From contig CAXTAO010000004.1 of the NCBI GenBank assembly GCA_964242625.1, forward strand, positions 62,001 to 126,000: a stretch of 64,000 bases of DNA, written 5' to 3'. The notes under the pieces are model-generated. The model had not been told where the DNA came from, searched no databases, and saw nothing but the letters and a program-made list of their open reading frames with translations. This document shows, one piece after another, positions 29,895-38,837 of this stretch (the stretch's first letter is position 1; every line of letters starts with the position of its first letter). The stretch is from JASLDZ01 sp964242625 (GTDB lineage Bacteria > Pseudomonadota > Alphaproteobacteria > Caulobacterales > Caulobacteraceae). A program made the translations under genes and the position numbers.

Positions 29895-31007
29895 ATGTTC
29901 CCGTCCTCCCGCGTCGTCCTCCCCGCCCTGGCGCTCCTCGCGTGCCTCGTCCCGCTCGCGCCCGCTCGGGCCGCGTCGCGCATCAAGGACGTGGTGAGCT
30001 TCGAGGGCGTGCGGGAGAACAAGCTCGTGGGCTACGGCCTCGTGGTCGGCCTGAACGGCACGGGCGACAGCCTGCGCAATGCGCCCTTCACCAAGCAGAG
30101 CCTCGAGTCGATGCTGGAGCGGATGGGCGTGAACACCCGCGACGCGAACATCGACACCAAGAACGTGGCCGCGGTGATGGTCACGTCCAACCTCCCCGCT
30201 TTTGCGGCGTCGGGCTCGCAGATCGACGTCAGCGTGTCCGCCATGGGCGACGCCAAGAGCCTCCTCGGCGGCACGCTCCTGGTCACCCCGCTCCTCGGCG
30301 CCGACGGCGAGGCCTATGCGGTCGCGCAGGGCACGGTGCAAACGGGCGCCATCTCGGCTTCGGGCGCGTCCGGCTCGTCGATCACCCGCGGCGTGCCCAC
30401 CTCCGGCAAGATCGCCAACGGCGCGGAGGTGGAGCGTGAGACGGCGTTCAAGCTGGCCACCATGGGGACCATGCGGCTGACCCTGCACAACCCCGACTTC
30501 ACCACCGCCACCCGTATCGCCCAGGCGGTGAACCGCGCCTACCCGGGCTCCGCCAGCGTCGACAACCCCACGATCGTGAGCCTGCGGCCGCCCACCGGGC
30601 TGGACATGGTGAGCTTCACCACCGCCGTGGAACAGCTGCCCGTCGACCCCGACGCCCCGGCCAAGGTAGTGGTCGACGAGGTGAACGGCGTGATCGTGAT
30701 GGGGGCGGACGTGCGCATCTCCACCGTCGCGATCGCCCAGGGCAACCTCACCATCTCGGTCAGCGAGACGCCGGCGGTGACGCAGCCCGGCCCCTTCAGC
30801 GCCGGCCAGACGGTGGTGACGCCGCAGACCTCGCTCAAGGTGGACGAAGCCAAGGGCAAGAAGTTGATGATGCTCAACTCCGGGGCGTCGCTCTCCACCC
30901 TGGTGAAGGGGCTGAACGCGCTGGGCGTCTCGCCGCGCGACATGATCAACATTCTCCAGGCCATCAAGGCGGCGGGCGCGCTGCAGGCCGACATCCAGGT
31001 GATGTGA
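29895..31007 (+). CDS. flgI: Flagellar P-ring protein
   Basis: 370 residues from ATG 29895. Signal peptide MFPSSRVVLPALALLACLVP, cleaved near ARAASRIKD. The family motifs RIKDVVSFEGVRENKLVGYG, LVVGLNGTGDSLRNAPFTKQ and GTLLVTPLLGADGEAYAVAQ are all present, as is the C-terminal RDMINILQAIKAAGAL. FlgI forms the P ring around the flagellar rod in the peptidoglycan layer. Followed with a gap of 3 bases by a rod-binding protein gene. Confidence 0.95.
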   Translation: MFPSSRVVLPALALLACLVPLAPARAASRIKDVVSFEGVRENKLVGYGLVVGLNGTGDSLRNAPFTKQSLESMLERMGVNTRDANIDTKNVAAVMVTSNLPAFAASGSQIDVSVSAMGDAKSLLGGTLLVTPLLGADGEAYAVAQGTVQTGAISASGASGSSITRGVPTSGKIANGAEVERETAFKLATMGTMRLTLHNPDFTTATRIAQAVNRAYPGSASVDNPTIVSLRPPTGLDMVSFTTAVEQLPVDPDAPAKVVVDEVNGVIVMGADVRISTVAIAQGNLTISVSETPAVTQPGPFSAGQTVVTPQTSLKVDEAKGKKLMMLNSGASLSTLVKGLNALGVSPRDMINILQAIKAAGALQADIQVM

Positions 31008-31010
31008 GCC

Positions 31011-31331
31011 ATGGACCTCGCCCCCTCCCCCGACCTCCTGAAGCCCGCGCCCGCGCCGGCCACCGCCGCCACGGCGGCCACGGGCGCCTCGGCCGCGCGC
31101 ATCCACAAGGTGGCGCAGGATTTCGAGAGCTCGTTCCTGCAGACCGTGCTCGGCACGATGATGAGCACCACCGGCCAGGCCGACGGCGCCTTCTCCGGCG
31201 GCGAGGGCGAGCAGGCGTTCCGCTCCTTCCTGACCGACGCCATGGCCAAGGGCGTGGTGAAGCACGGCGGGATCGGCCTTTCGCAGACGGTCGAGCGCGA
31301 GCTCCTCAAGATGCAGGGCGCGCACGCATGA
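31011..31331 (+). CDS. Rod-binding protein (FlgJ N-terminal domain type)
   Basis: 106 residues. The rod-binding domain reads IHKVAQDFESSFLQTVLGTM, EGEQAFRSFLTDAMAKGVVK and GIGLSQTVERELLKMQG. The C-terminal muramidase domain of enterobacterial FlgJ is absent, as in alphaproteobacteria where a separate lytic enzyme acts. A rod assembly factor in the periplasm. Overlaps the next gene by 4 bases (ATGA). Confidence 0.85.
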   Translation: MDLAPSPDLLKPAPAPATAATAATGASAARIHKVAQDFESSFLQTVLGTMMSTTGQADGAFSGGEGEQAFRSFLTDAMAKGVVKHGGIGLSQTVERELLKMQGAHA

Positions 31332-31768
31332 GCCTGCACGCCTCCGGACCCGACGACCGCGCGGGCCAGCTCCTGGCGTTGACGGAACGCCTGACCGAAC
31401 GGCTCGTCGCCGAGACCGCGCTCTTCGAGGCGCGCCGTCCCCAGGCCGCCGCCGCCGGCCTCGCCCAGACCGCCGAGCTCGCCGCCCTCTACCGCGCCGA
31501 GAGCGTGCGCCTGCGCGGCGACCCGTCCTTGCTCCAGGGTGCCGCGCCCGAGCGGATGCGCGCGCTGGTGGCGGCGACCCAGCGCTTCGAGGGCGTGCTG
31601 GCCCGGCATGGTCGCGCGGTCGGCGCGGCCAGGCGCGTCAGCGAAGGCCTGATGGGCGCGATCGCTGAGGAGGTCGCGCGAAACCGGGCGGCCGGCGCGG
31701 GCTACGGCCCGACTGCGCGTCCCGCCTCGTCGGACGCCAGCGCGATCACGCTGAACGCCCGCGCCTAG
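31328..31768 (+). CDS. FlbY-like flagellar protein (FlgN-like)
   Basis: 146 residues from ATG 31328. Helical throughout: LLALTERLTERLVAETALFE, ELAALYRAESVRLRGDPSLL and ALVAATQRFEGVLARHGRAV, with a conserved-looking tail (GAGYGP and ITLNARA). The size, the tail and the position after flgI fit Caulobacter-type FlbY, a flagellar protein with FlgN-like helical organisation. Co-translated with the rod-binding protein. FlbY assignment is from context and resemblance, not a search. Confidence 0.6.
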   Translation: MSLHASGPDDRAGQLLALTERLTERLVAETALFEARRPQAAAAGLAQTAELAALYRAESVRLRGDPSLLQGAAPERMRALVAATQRFEGVLARHGRAVGAARRVSEGLMGAIAEEVARNRAAGAGYGPTARPASSDASAITLNARA

Positions 31769-31854
31769 GCGGCTGCATCCGCGTCTGCGCGGATTCCGTA
31801 CATCAAGGGCGCGCGTCCGCCCGTGCGGCGCGGCGACCCTGGACAGCTCACCCG

Positions 31855-32403
31855 ATGTTTCGAACCCTCTCTCGCCCGGTCGCGCTCGCCCTGGCGCTGA
31901 CCGTCTCCGCCGCCGCTCCCGCCCTCGCCCAGTCCGCCATGCACGGCGAGAAGATGGTCGGCGGCGCGGCCATGTATCCCTCCAAGACCATCGTCGAGAA
32001 CGCCTCCCAGTCGAAGGACCACACGACCCTCGTCGCGGCCGTCAAGGCGGCAGGCCTCGTCGACACCCTGAGCGGCCCCGGCCCCTTCACCGTGTTCGCG
32101 CCCACGAACGAGGCGTTCGCCAAGCTCCCGGCGGGCACGGTCGACACCCTCGTCAAGCCCGAGAACAAGGCGACCCTGGTCAAGATCCTGACCTACCATG
32201 TGGTGCCCGGCCGGCTCACCGCCGCCGAGCTGACGAACGGCCAGACGCTGACCACCGTGCAGGGCGAGACCCTGAAGGTGTCCAAGATGGGCCGCCACGT
32301 CACGCTGACCGACGCCAAGGGTGGCAAGAGCCGCGTCACCATCGCCGACGTGATGCAGTCGAACGGCGTCGTCCACGTCGTCGACACCGTGCTGATGCCG
32401 TAA
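31855..32403 (+). CDS. Fasciclin-domain secreted protein
   Basis: 182 residues. Signal peptide through ALALTVSAAAPALAQ, then one FAS1 domain: TLVAAVKAAGLVDTLSGPGP, FTVFAPTNEAFAKLPAGTVD, YHVVPGRLTAAEL and NGVVHVVDTVLMP (H2 motif end). Fasciclin proteins mediate cell-surface adhesion. A stand-alone gene; the 86 bases upstream show no clear promoter, and a strong terminator follows. Confidence 0.92.
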   Translation: MFRTLSRPVALALALTVSAAAPALAQSAMHGEKMVGGAAMYPSKTIVENASQSKDHTTLVAAVKAAGLVDTLSGPGPFTVFAPTNEAFAKLPAGTVDTLVKPENKATLVKILTYHVVPGRLTAAELTNGQTLTTVQGETLKVSKMGRHVTLTDAKGGKSRVTIADVMQSNGVVHVVDTVLMP

Positions 32404-32414
32404 GGCGTCGGCGG

Positions 32415-32459
32415 ACCGTCGGCCGGGCGTCACCGCCCCACCCTCGCCCGGCCGGCGGT
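32415..32459. terminator. Bidirectional terminator
   Basis: ACCGTCGGCCGGGCG (32415-32429) pairs with CGCCCGGCCGGCGGT (32445-32459), one internal mismatch, between the convergent fasciclin and gmk genes. Confidence 0.7.
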
Positions 32460-32477
32460 TCGTTACGCGGCCTGCGG

Positions 32478-33143
32478 TCAGGCCGGCCCGGCCGACAAGG
32501 CGTCGACGAAGGGCGCGAGCCACGGCTGGCGCGACCGACGGAGCCGCTCGGCCCGGTAGATGTGCGCGAGGTCGGCGTAGGCGCGGTCGAAGTCGTCGTT
32601 GACGACCACATAGTCGTACTCGCCCCAGTGCGCGATCTCGCCCGCGGCGCGGTCCAGCCGGCGGCGGATCACCTCGTCGCTGTCCTGGGCGCGCGCCTGG
32701 AGCCGCCGCCGGAGGTCGGCCATCGTCGGCGGCAGGATGAACACGCGCACCGCGTCGCCCGGCGCACGCTCGGCGACCGAACGCGCGCCCTGCCAGTCGA
32801 TGTCGAACAGGACGTCGCGCCCGGCCTCCAGCGCGGCCATCACCGGCGCGCGGGGGGAGCCGTAGCGGTGGTCGTGCACGGGCGCCCATTCGAGGAAGGC
32901 GTCGGCCGCGACCAGGGTGTCGAAGGCCGTGGCGTCCACGAAGTGGTACTCGCGCCCGTCGCGCTCGCCCGGCCGCGCCGCGCGGGTGGTGTGCGAAACC
33001 GACAAGTCAAGCTCGGCGTGATCGGCCAAGAGCCGCCGCGACAGGGAGGTCTTGCCCGCCCCCGACGGGCTGGACACGATCAGCATCAGCCCGCGTCGCC
33101 GCGCGGCGCGCTCGGCGGTCGAGGCGTCGGGCTCACTCGACAT
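32478..33143 (-). CDS. gmk: Guanylate kinase
   Basis: 221 residues from ATG 33143. P-loop LIVSSPSGAGKTSLSRRLL near residues 21-39, SVSHTTRAARPGERDGREYH (GMP-binding), DVLFDIDWQGARSV and ILPPTMADLRRRLQAR. Phosphorylates GMP to GDP. Overlaps the yicC-type gene by 11 bases, as is common in proteobacteria. The longer open frame to 33608 is not coding. Confidence 0.95.
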   Translation of the reverse strand: MSSEPDASTAERAARRRGLMLIVSSPSGAGKTSLSRRLLADHAELDLSVSHTTRAARPGERDGREYHFVDATAFDTLVAADAFLEWAPVHDHRYGSPRAPVMAALEAGRDVLFDIDWQGARSVAERAPGDAVRVFILPPTMADLRRRLQARAQDSDEVIRRRLDRAAGEIAHWGEYDYVVVNDDFDRAYADLAHIYRAERLRRSRQPWLAPFVDALSAGPA

Positions 33144-34014
33144 TCTGCACCTGCTCGCGGAACTGCTCGATCGCAGCCTTGAGATCGAGCCCCACCGCGG
33201 TGAGCTCCAGCGAGGCCGACTTGGCGCAGAGCGTGTTGGCCTCGCGCATGAACTCCTGCGAGAGGAAGTCGAGCCGGCGGCCCGCGGGGGCGGCGTCGGC
33301 CAGGAGCGCGCGGGCCGAGGCGACGTGCGCCGCCAACCGGTCCAGCTCCTCGCGCACGTCGGCGCGCTGGGCGAGCGCGGCGGCCTCGTGGGCGATGCGC
33401 TCGGGCGGCAGCTCCTCCCCCGCGAACTCCGCCAGACGCGCGACGTAGCGGGCCTTGATCGCCGGCCCCTGCCCTGCGGCCTCCGCCTCGCCTCGGCTAA
33501 CCAAGCCGGCGATGCGGTCGACGGCGCCCCGCAGCACGGGTGCGAGGGCCGCGCCCTCGTCCGCCCGCGCCGCCGCGAGCGCGTCGAGCGCCTGCGCGAG
33601 GCTCGCACCCATGGCGGCCTCGAGTTCGGCGCGCGTCTCGGGCGAGTCGTCGGCGGCGACCTCGCGGATCACGCCGGGCGCGCGCAGGAGGCCGTCGAAG
33701 CGGGGCGGCGCGGCCTGGCCCCGTTCGACATAGGGCCGCGCCAACTCGAGCAGCCGGTCGAGCGCCGCGAAGTCCACCTCGGCCCCCGCGGGCGGCCCGG
33801 AGCGGCGCGCCTGCACCGTCACGGTGAGCTGACCGCGGGCGAAGCGCGCCTGGGCGAGCTCGCGCGCGCCGCGTTCCAGCGCGTCGAGGCCAGGCGGGGT
33901 GCGGACGCGCACCTCAAGCGAGCGCCCGTTCACCGAGCGCGCCTCCACGGTCCAAGACCACAGCCCCTGGGCGCCCTCCGCCCGACCGAAGCCGGTCATG
34001 CCGCGCACGGGCAT
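33133..34014 (-). CDS. YicC-family endoribonuclease
   Basis: 293 residues from ATG 34014. The N-terminus MPVRGMTGFGRAEGAQGLWS is the YicC signature; further motifs are SVNGRSLEVRVRTP and the C-terminal GRRLDFLSQEFMREANTLCA, then KAAIEQFREQVQNVE. The family degrades RNA in vitro and is linked to stress. It starts within the mltG stop (TGATG). Confidence 0.9.
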   Translation of the reverse strand: MPVRGMTGFGRAEGAQGLWSWTVEARSVNGRSLEVRVRTPPGLDALERGARELAQARFARGQLTVTVQARRSGPPAGAEVDFAALDRLLELARPYVERGQAAPPRFDGLLRAPGVIREVAADDSPETRAELEAAMGASLAQALDALAAARADEGAALAPVLRGAVDRIAGLVSRGEAEAAGQGPAIKARYVARLAEFAGEELPPERIAHEAAALAQRADVREELDRLAAHVASARALLADAAPAGRRLDFLSQEFMREANTLCAKSASLELTAVGLDLKAAIEQFREQVQNVE

Positions 34015-35087
34015 CAGCGATGCTCGCGTGGCGGCGGAGGAGCGGCGACGGTGGTGGTGCGGCTGACGACGTGGGTGGTCGTGGTCGCCGCGGGACGCGG
34101 ATGCGCCTTCTCCCAAGCGCGCCAGGTGGCGACGTTGGCGCTCTGCGCCTCGAGGGTGGAGGCGAAGCTGTGGCCGCCCGTGCCGTTGGCGACGAAGTAG
34201 AGCTCGTCGGTGTTGGGCGGGTCCATCACCGCAGCGAGGCTCGCGCGGCCGGGGTTGCCGATCGGCGTCGGCGGGAGGCCCGCGTTGAGGTAGCTGTTGT
34301 AAGGCCCAGGCGTGACCAGCTCGTTGGCGGTCAGCCCCCGACCCAGCGGCAGGCCGTGGGTGATGCCGTAGATCAGCGTCGGGTCCGCATCGAGGTTCAT
34401 CCCGCGCTGCAGCCGGTTGACGTAGACGGCCGCCACCCGCGCGCGCTCGGCGGGCACGGCGGTCTCCTTCTCGACGATGGAGGCGAGGATCACCGCCTGC
34501 TGGGCTCCCGTGTAGGGCAGCCCCGCGCGGCGGTGCGCCCACAGCTCGGCCAGCACGCGGTCGCGCGCGTCCATCATGCGACCGAGCACCGCCGCCCGGC
34601 TCTCGCCGCGCACCACGTCGTAGGTCTCGGGCAGGACGGCGCCTTCCGGCGGGGCCGGGGCGTCGCCGGTGAGGAGCGGCGAAGCGTGCAGCGCGTCCAT
34701 CACCTGCTGGGCGCTCCAGCCCTCGGGGATGGTGATGCGGTGGCGCACGACCTCGCCCGAGCGGATGCGGCGGATCACCTGGGCGAGGCTGGCGCGCGCG
34801 GGCAGGAGGTACTCGCCGGGCCGCAGCCGCCGCGCGTCGCCGCTGAGCTGGGCGGCGGCCATGAACACGGGGCCGGAGCCCACGGCGTGGGCGCGCTCCA
34901 ACGCCTCCCCGATCTCCGCCAGGCCCGCGCCCGGGCGCAACACGACCGTCGTCGGCGCGCGCGCCGGCCCGGGTCCGTACAGCAAGAAGGCGCAGAGCGC
35001 GGCGAGCAGAAGCCCGATCGAAAGAAGCGCACCGCCGGCCCCAGCCAGCCCCGCGAACAGTCCCTTGCGCCAGGCGGGCCGGCTCAC
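34014..35087 (-). CDS. mltG: Endolytic transglycosylase MltG
   Basis: 357 residues. One N-terminal membrane segment (LSIGLLLAALCAFLLYGPGP), a LysM-like subdomain (IPEGWSAQQVMDAL), and the catalytic domain with ILASIVEKETAVPAERARVA (catalytic Glu), YVNRLQRGMNLDADPTLIYG and YNSYLNAGLPPTPIGNPGR. Cleaves nascent glycan strands, possibly ending chain growth. The C-terminal tail (TTTTHVVSRTTTVAAPPPP) is an unusual low-complexity extension. Confidence 0.93.
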   Translation of the reverse strand: MSRPAWRKGLFAGLAGAGGALLSIGLLLAALCAFLLYGPGPARAPTTVVLRPGAGLAEIGEALERAHAVGSGPVFMAAAQLSGDARRLRPGEYLLPARASLAQVIRRIRSGEVVRHRITIPEGWSAQQVMDALHASPLLTGDAPAPPEGAVLPETYDVVRGESRAAVLGRMMDARDRVLAELWAHRRAGLPYTGAQQAVILASIVEKETAVPAERARVAAVYVNRLQRGMNLDADPTLIYGITHGLPLGRGLTANELVTPGPYNSYLNAGLPPTPIGNPGRASLAAVMDPPNTDELYFVANGTGGHSFASTLEAQSANVATWRAWEKAHPRPAATTTTHVVSRTTTVAAPPPPREHR

Positions 35088-35101
35088 GCGCGCACCGTCA
35101 C

Positions 35102-35149
35102 GCCCCGGCCCTCACGCCCCCGGCCCTCACGCCCCCGGCCCTCACGCAT
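35102..35149. repeat. Tandem ~16-bp repeat, three copies
   Basis: The unit CCCCGGCCCTCACGC recurs three times in tandem (from 35102 to about 35149), ending in the fabF stop region; the last copy overlaps the fabF stop codon. A slippage-prone minisatellite between mltG and fabF. Confidence 0.7.
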
Positions 35150-36422
35150 AGCGCGCGAAGACGAGCGAGGCGTTGGTGCCGCCAAAGCCGAAGCTGTTGG
35201 ACACCGCCGTCTCGATCGGCATGGGCTTGGCCGTGTTGGGCACGAGGTCGAGCCGCGTCTCCACGTCGGGGTTGTGCAGGTTGATGGTGGGCGGGGCCAC
35301 CTGGTCGCGGATGGCCAGAAGGGTGAAAATCGCCTCCACCGCCCCCGCCGCGCCCAGGAGATGGCCCGTCATCGACTTGGTGGACGACATGGCGACGTTG
35401 GACGCCGCCGCGCCCAGGAGCCGCTCCACCGCCCCCGCCTCGATGCCGTCGGCCATGGTGGAGGTGCCGTGGGCGTTGACGTACTGCACGCCGTCCGGCG
35501 CGACCTTGGCGTCGCGCATGGCGGCCTGCATGGCGCGATAGCCGCCGTTGCCGTCATCCACCGGCGCGGTGATGTGATAGGCGTCGCCCGAGAGGCCGTA
35601 GCCGCGCACCTCGCCATAGATCTTCGCGCCGCGCGCCTTGGCGTGCTCCAGCTCCTCCAAAACGAGCACGCCCGCCCCCTCGCCCATGACGAAGCCGTCG
35701 CGGTCGCGGTCATAGGGGCGGCTGGCTTCCGTCGGCCGGTCGTTGAAGCCCGTGGCCATGGCTCGGCACGCCACGAACCCCGCAATGCCGAGCTTGCCCA
35801 CGGCCGCCTCGGCCCCGCCCGCCAGCATGACGTCCGCGTCGCCGTAGCGGATCAGCCGCATGGCGTCGCCGATGGCGTGGGCGCCCGTCGCGCAGGCCGT
35901 CACCACCGAATGGTTCGGCCCCTTGAAGCCGTAGCGGATGGAGACGTGGCCCGACGCCAGGTTGATCAACGCCGAGGGTATGAAGAACGGGCTGACGCGC
36001 CGGGGGCCCTTGGCCTCCAGCTCCAGCGTGGTCTCGGCGATGGTGTTCAGCCCGCCGATGCCGGAGCCGATGATCACGCCCGTGCGCTCGCGCGCCTCCT
36101 CGTCCTCCGGAGTCCAGCCCGCGTCGCGCACCGCCTCGTCGGCGGCGGCGACGGCGTAGAGGATGAAGTCGTCCACCCGGCGGCGCTCGCGCGCGCTCAT
36201 GGCCTTGTCGGGATCGAAGCTGTCGGGATCGTCGGCCGAGCCGCCGCCGCGGCCGTCCACGCGCGGCACCTCGCACGCCACCTCGCAGCCGTAGCCGGTG
36301 GGATCGAAGGCGGTGATGCGGTTCGCGCCCGAGCGGCCGGCGAGTATGCCCCGCCAGCTCGCCTCCACCCCGTTGGCCAGGGGGGAGACGAGACCCAGGC
36401 CCGTGACGACGACGCGACGCAT
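35142..36422 (-). CDS. fabF: 3-oxoacyl-ACP synthase II
   Basis: 426 residues from ATG 36422, with AAGG about 8 bases upstream; an in-frame TTG at 36437 is less likely. Catalytic triad: Cys177 in VVTACATGAHAIGDAMRLI, His in VNAHGTSTMADGIEA, and His in STKSMTGHLLGAAGAVEAIF. A C-terminal NSFGFGGTNASLVF is present. Elongates acyl-ACP by condensation with malonyl-ACP. Part of the fabD-fabG-acpP-fabF series. Confidence 0.96.
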   Translation of the reverse strand: MRRVVVTGLGLVSPLANGVEASWRGILAGRSGANRITAFDPTGYGCEVACEVPRVDGRGGGSADDPDSFDPDKAMSARERRRVDDFILYAVAAADEAVRDAGWTPEDEEARERTGVIIGSGIGGLNTIAETTLELEAKGPRRVSPFFIPSALINLASGHVSIRYGFKGPNHSVVTACATGAHAIGDAMRLIRYGDADVMLAGGAEAAVGKLGIAGFVACRAMATGFNDRPTEASRPYDRDRDGFVMGEGAGVLVLEELEHAKARGAKIYGEVRGYGLSGDAYHITAPVDDGNGGYRAMQAAMRDAKVAPDGVQYVNAHGTSTMADGIEAGAVERLLGAAASNVAMSSTKSMTGHLLGAAGAVEAIFTLLAIRDQVAPPTINLHNPDVETRLDLVPNTAKPMPIETAVSNSFGFGGTNASLVFARYA

Positions 36423-36565
36423 GTTGGCTGCCTTCAACGCTCCCGCCGCCCGGCGGCTTCGCGCCCGAGTCGGCGGTCGGCGGACCTTACACGCGAGGCC
36501 GCCGAACGAAAGCGCCGCCCCCGGCGTGGCCAGGGGCGGCTCCGACCGGCCCGCGGCCGGGTGAA

Positions 36566-36588
36566 CGGGGCGGCGCGGGGCCGCCCCG
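36566..36588 (-). terminator. Hairpin after acpP
   Basis: Perfect 9-bp stem CGGGGCGGC (36566-36574) / GCCGCCCCG (36580-36588) with a 5-base loop, 7 bases beyond the acpP stop and about 145 bases before fabF. May reduce read-through from the abundant acpP message. Confidence 0.6.
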
Positions 36589-36594
36589 GGTCGT

Positions 36595-36834
36595 TCAGGA
36601 GCCGGTGCGCTCCTGGATGAACTTCACCGCGTCACCGACGGTCTGGATGTGCTCGGCGGCGTCGTCGGGGATCTCGATGTCGAACTCCTCCTCGAACGCC
36701 ATCACCAGTTCGACATTGTCGAGGCTGTCGGCGCCCAGGTCGTCGATGAAGGAGGCCTTCTCCGTCACCTTCTCCGGGTCGGCGTCGAGGTGCTCGATGA
36801 CGATCTTGCGCACGCGCTCGAGGACGTCGGCCAT
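36595..36834 (-). CDS. acpP: Acyl carrier protein
   Basis: 79 residues from ATG 36834 (MADVLERVRKIVIEHLDADP). The phosphopantetheine Ser is in DLGADSLDNVELVMAFEEEF. Strongly acidic, as expected for ACP. Carries acyl chains for fatty-acid synthesis. The large frame running to 38232 is an open-frame artefact of high GC. Confidence 0.97.
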   Translation of the reverse strand: MADVLERVRKIVIEHLDADPEKVTEKASFIDDLGADSLDNVELVMAFEEEFDIEIPDDAAEHIQTVGDAVKFIQERTGS

Positions 36835-36950
36835 AGGATGGTATCCCTGTCGTTCAGCTGGCCGCGCGGGCGCGGCGTTCGGGTTGCGGACGCACGCGGA
36901 CGACATCCGGCGCGTCGGGAAGGCTTTACGCGGCGAACCGGCGTGCGGCT

Positions 36951-36981
36951 TGGCTAGCACACCTCTTTTCCCGGCGCCAAG
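36951..36981 (-). promoter_or_regulatory. Candidate housekeeping promoter for acpP
   Basis: On the minus strand TTGGCG (36976-36981), a spacer, then GCTAGCC (36951-36957), about 115 bases upstream of the acpP start. It resembles the Caulobacter-type TTGaCG / GCTAnA pattern with imperfect spacing. Would separate acpP from fabG transcription. Confidence 0.4.
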
Positions 36982-36998
36982 CGAGCGGCGCGGGCGCC

Positions 36999-37739
36999 CT
37001 AGATCATCGCCATGCCGCCGTTGACGTGCAGGGTCTGCCCCGTGACATAGGCTGCCTCGGCGCTCGCCAGATAGACGCAGGCCGCGGCGATCTCGCCCCC
37101 CTCGCCCAGCCGGGCGACGGGGATGCGGCCGAGGATGGCGGTGCGCTGCGCCTCGTTCAGCGCGTCGGTCATGGGGCTGGCGATAAAGCCCGGCGCCACG
37201 CAGTTCACCGTGATCCCGCGCGACGCCACCTCGGCCGCCAGCGACTTGGAGAAGCCGATCATCCCCGCCTTGGAGGCGGCGTAGTTCGCCTGGCCCGGAT
37301 TGCCCGTCACGCCCACCACCGAGGTGATGCCGAGGATACGGCCCGAGCGGCGCTTGAACATGCCCTTCAGGGCCGCGCGCGACAGCCGGAAATAGCTCTC
37401 GAGGTTCACGCGCATCACCTGCGCCCAGTCCTCGTCCTTCATCCGCAGGAGGAGGCCGTCGCGCGTCACCCCCGCGTTGGCGACCAATATGTCGAGCCCG
37501 GCGCCCGCGGCCTCCTCCGCGCGGCCGACCAGCGCGTCGACCTCGCCCGCGTCCGCCAGGTCGGCGGCCACCGCGTGCGAGCGCTCGCCGAGCTCGGACG
37601 CCAGCGCCTCCAGCGCCTCCCGCCGGGTGCCGGAGAGGACGACCGCCGCCCCCTGCGCGTGCAGCGCGCGCGCCACCGCGCCGCCGATGCCGCCGCTCGC
37701 GCCCGTCACGAGCGCGGTCTTGCCGGTCAGGTCGAACAT
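36999..37739 (-). CDS. fabG: 3-oxoacyl-ACP reductase
   Basis: 246 residues from ATG 37739. NADP motif ALVTGASGGIGGAVARAL, NAG motif DILVANAGVTRDGLLLRM, and catalytic Ser/Tyr/Lys in ITSVVGVTGNPGQANYAASK. Reduces 3-oxoacyl-ACP. Lies 24 bases after fabD in the fatty-acid synthesis operon. Confidence 0.95.
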   Translation of the reverse strand: MFDLTGKTALVTGASGGIGGAVARALHAQGAAVVLSGTRREALEALASELGERSHAVAADLADAGEVDALVGRAEEAAGAGLDILVANAGVTRDGLLLRMKDEDWAQVMRVNLESYFRLSRAALKGMFKRRSGRILGITSVVGVTGNPGQANYAASKAGMIGFSKSLAAEVASRGITVNCVAPGFIASPMTDALNEAQRTAILGRIPVARLGEGGEIAAACVYLASAEAAYVTGQTLHVNGGMAMI

Positions 37740-37763
37740 CCGCAAACTCCAGCGCCCCCCCAC

Positions 37764-38705
37764 TCAGAGCGAGTGAGCGAAGTCCTCGATCTCGGTGGGG
37801 GTGTTCAGCGCCCCCGCCTGCGCGTCGGGCGCGATGCGCTTGACCATGCCGGTCAGGACCTTGCCCGACCCTGCCTCCACGAAGCGGGTCACGCCGCCGT
37901 CCTGCACCATCCACTCCACGCTCTCGCGCCAGCGCACGCGGCCGGTCACCTGCTCGACCAGGAGCCGGCGGATGTCGTCGGGGTCGGACGTCGGCCGGGC
38001 GGTGACGTTGGCGACCAGCGGCGCGCGGGGCTCCTCCAGCCGCGCCTCGCCCAGCGCGCGCGCCATCTCCTCGGCCGCGGGCTGCATCAGCGGGCAGTGG
38101 AAGGGCGCGGACACGTTGAGCGGAACCGCGCGCGCACCCAGCTCCTTCGCCTTGAGGATGGCGGCGTCCACGGCGGCCTTGGCCCCCGAGATGACGACGT
38201 TGCCGGCGTTGTTGTCGTTGGCCACCACGCACACACCCAGCGCCGCGCCCGCCTGAGCCGCCGCTTCGGCCAGCGCCACGTCGGCCTTGGGCCCGATCAG
38301 GGACGCCATGGCCCCCTCGCCCACCGGCACGGCGCGCTGCATCGCGCGGCCGCGCAGCTGGAGGAGGCGCGCGGTGTCGGCCACCGACAGGCTCTCCGCC
38401 GCCGCCAGCGCCGAGTACTCCCCCAGGCTGTGGCCGGCGACGAAGGCCGCGCCCGCCACGCCCGCGCCGACCTCGTCGCGCAGGGTGCGGATCACCGCCA
38501 GGCTCACCGCCATCAGCGCGGGCTGGGCGTTCTCGGTCAGCGTCAGCTCGTCGGCCGGGCCCTCGCGCATCAGCCGGGTGAGGTGGAAGCCCAGCGCGTC
38601 GTCGACCTCCTCGAACACCTCCCGCGCGGAGCGGAACACGGCGAGCTCGGCCCCCATGCCGACGGCCTGGCTGCCCTGACCGGGGAAGATGAAGGCGAGG
38701 CTCAC
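37764..38705 (-). CDS. fabD: Malonyl-CoA:ACP transacylase
   Basis: 313 residues from GTG 38705 (the family start is FIFPGQGSQAVGMGAEL). Nucleophile elbow VAGHSLGEYSALAAAESL, Arg in LLQLRGRAMQRAV, and His in LNVSAPFHCPLMQ. Loads malonyl groups on ACP. First gene of the minus-strand fab series, divergent from an exported peroxiredoxin. Confidence 0.95.
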   Translation of the reverse strand: MSLAFIFPGQGSQAVGMGAELAVFRSAREVFEEVDDALGFHLTRLMREGPADELTLTENAQPALMAVSLAVIRTLRDEVGAGVAGAAFVAGHSLGEYSALAAAESLSVADTARLLQLRGRAMQRAVPVGEGAMASLIGPKADVALAEAAAQAGAALGVCVVANDNNAGNVVISGAKAAVDAAILKAKELGARAVPLNVSAPFHCPLMQPAAEEMARALGEARLEEPRAPLVANVTARPTSDPDDIRRLLVEQVTGRVRWRESVEWMVQDGGVTRFVEAGSGKVLTGMVKRIAPDAQAGALNTPTEIEDFAHSL

Positions 38706-38837
38706 GGGCGGTCGCAGGGGCTGGGGTCGCGGGCGCGACGGGGCGTCACGGTTAGGAGATGGCTGCGGGTGGAGCAAGCGGGCCCTTGTGGCGAGGGCGC
38801 AGGCGCGCGACCTTCGCCCCTCCTCCTGGAGAGCTCC

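Noticed and set aside
33052..34200. 382-aa plus-strand frame opposite yicC and gmk
   Set aside because: Antisense high-GC open frame; yicC and gmk are unmistakable on the other strand.
35102..35149. CRISPR-like array
   Set aside because: Units are contiguous with no spacers and there are no cas genes.
36595..38232. A 545-aa minus-strand gene
   Set aside because: Only its acpP end has coding character; the rest is a high-GC open frame antisense or shifted to fabG and fabD.
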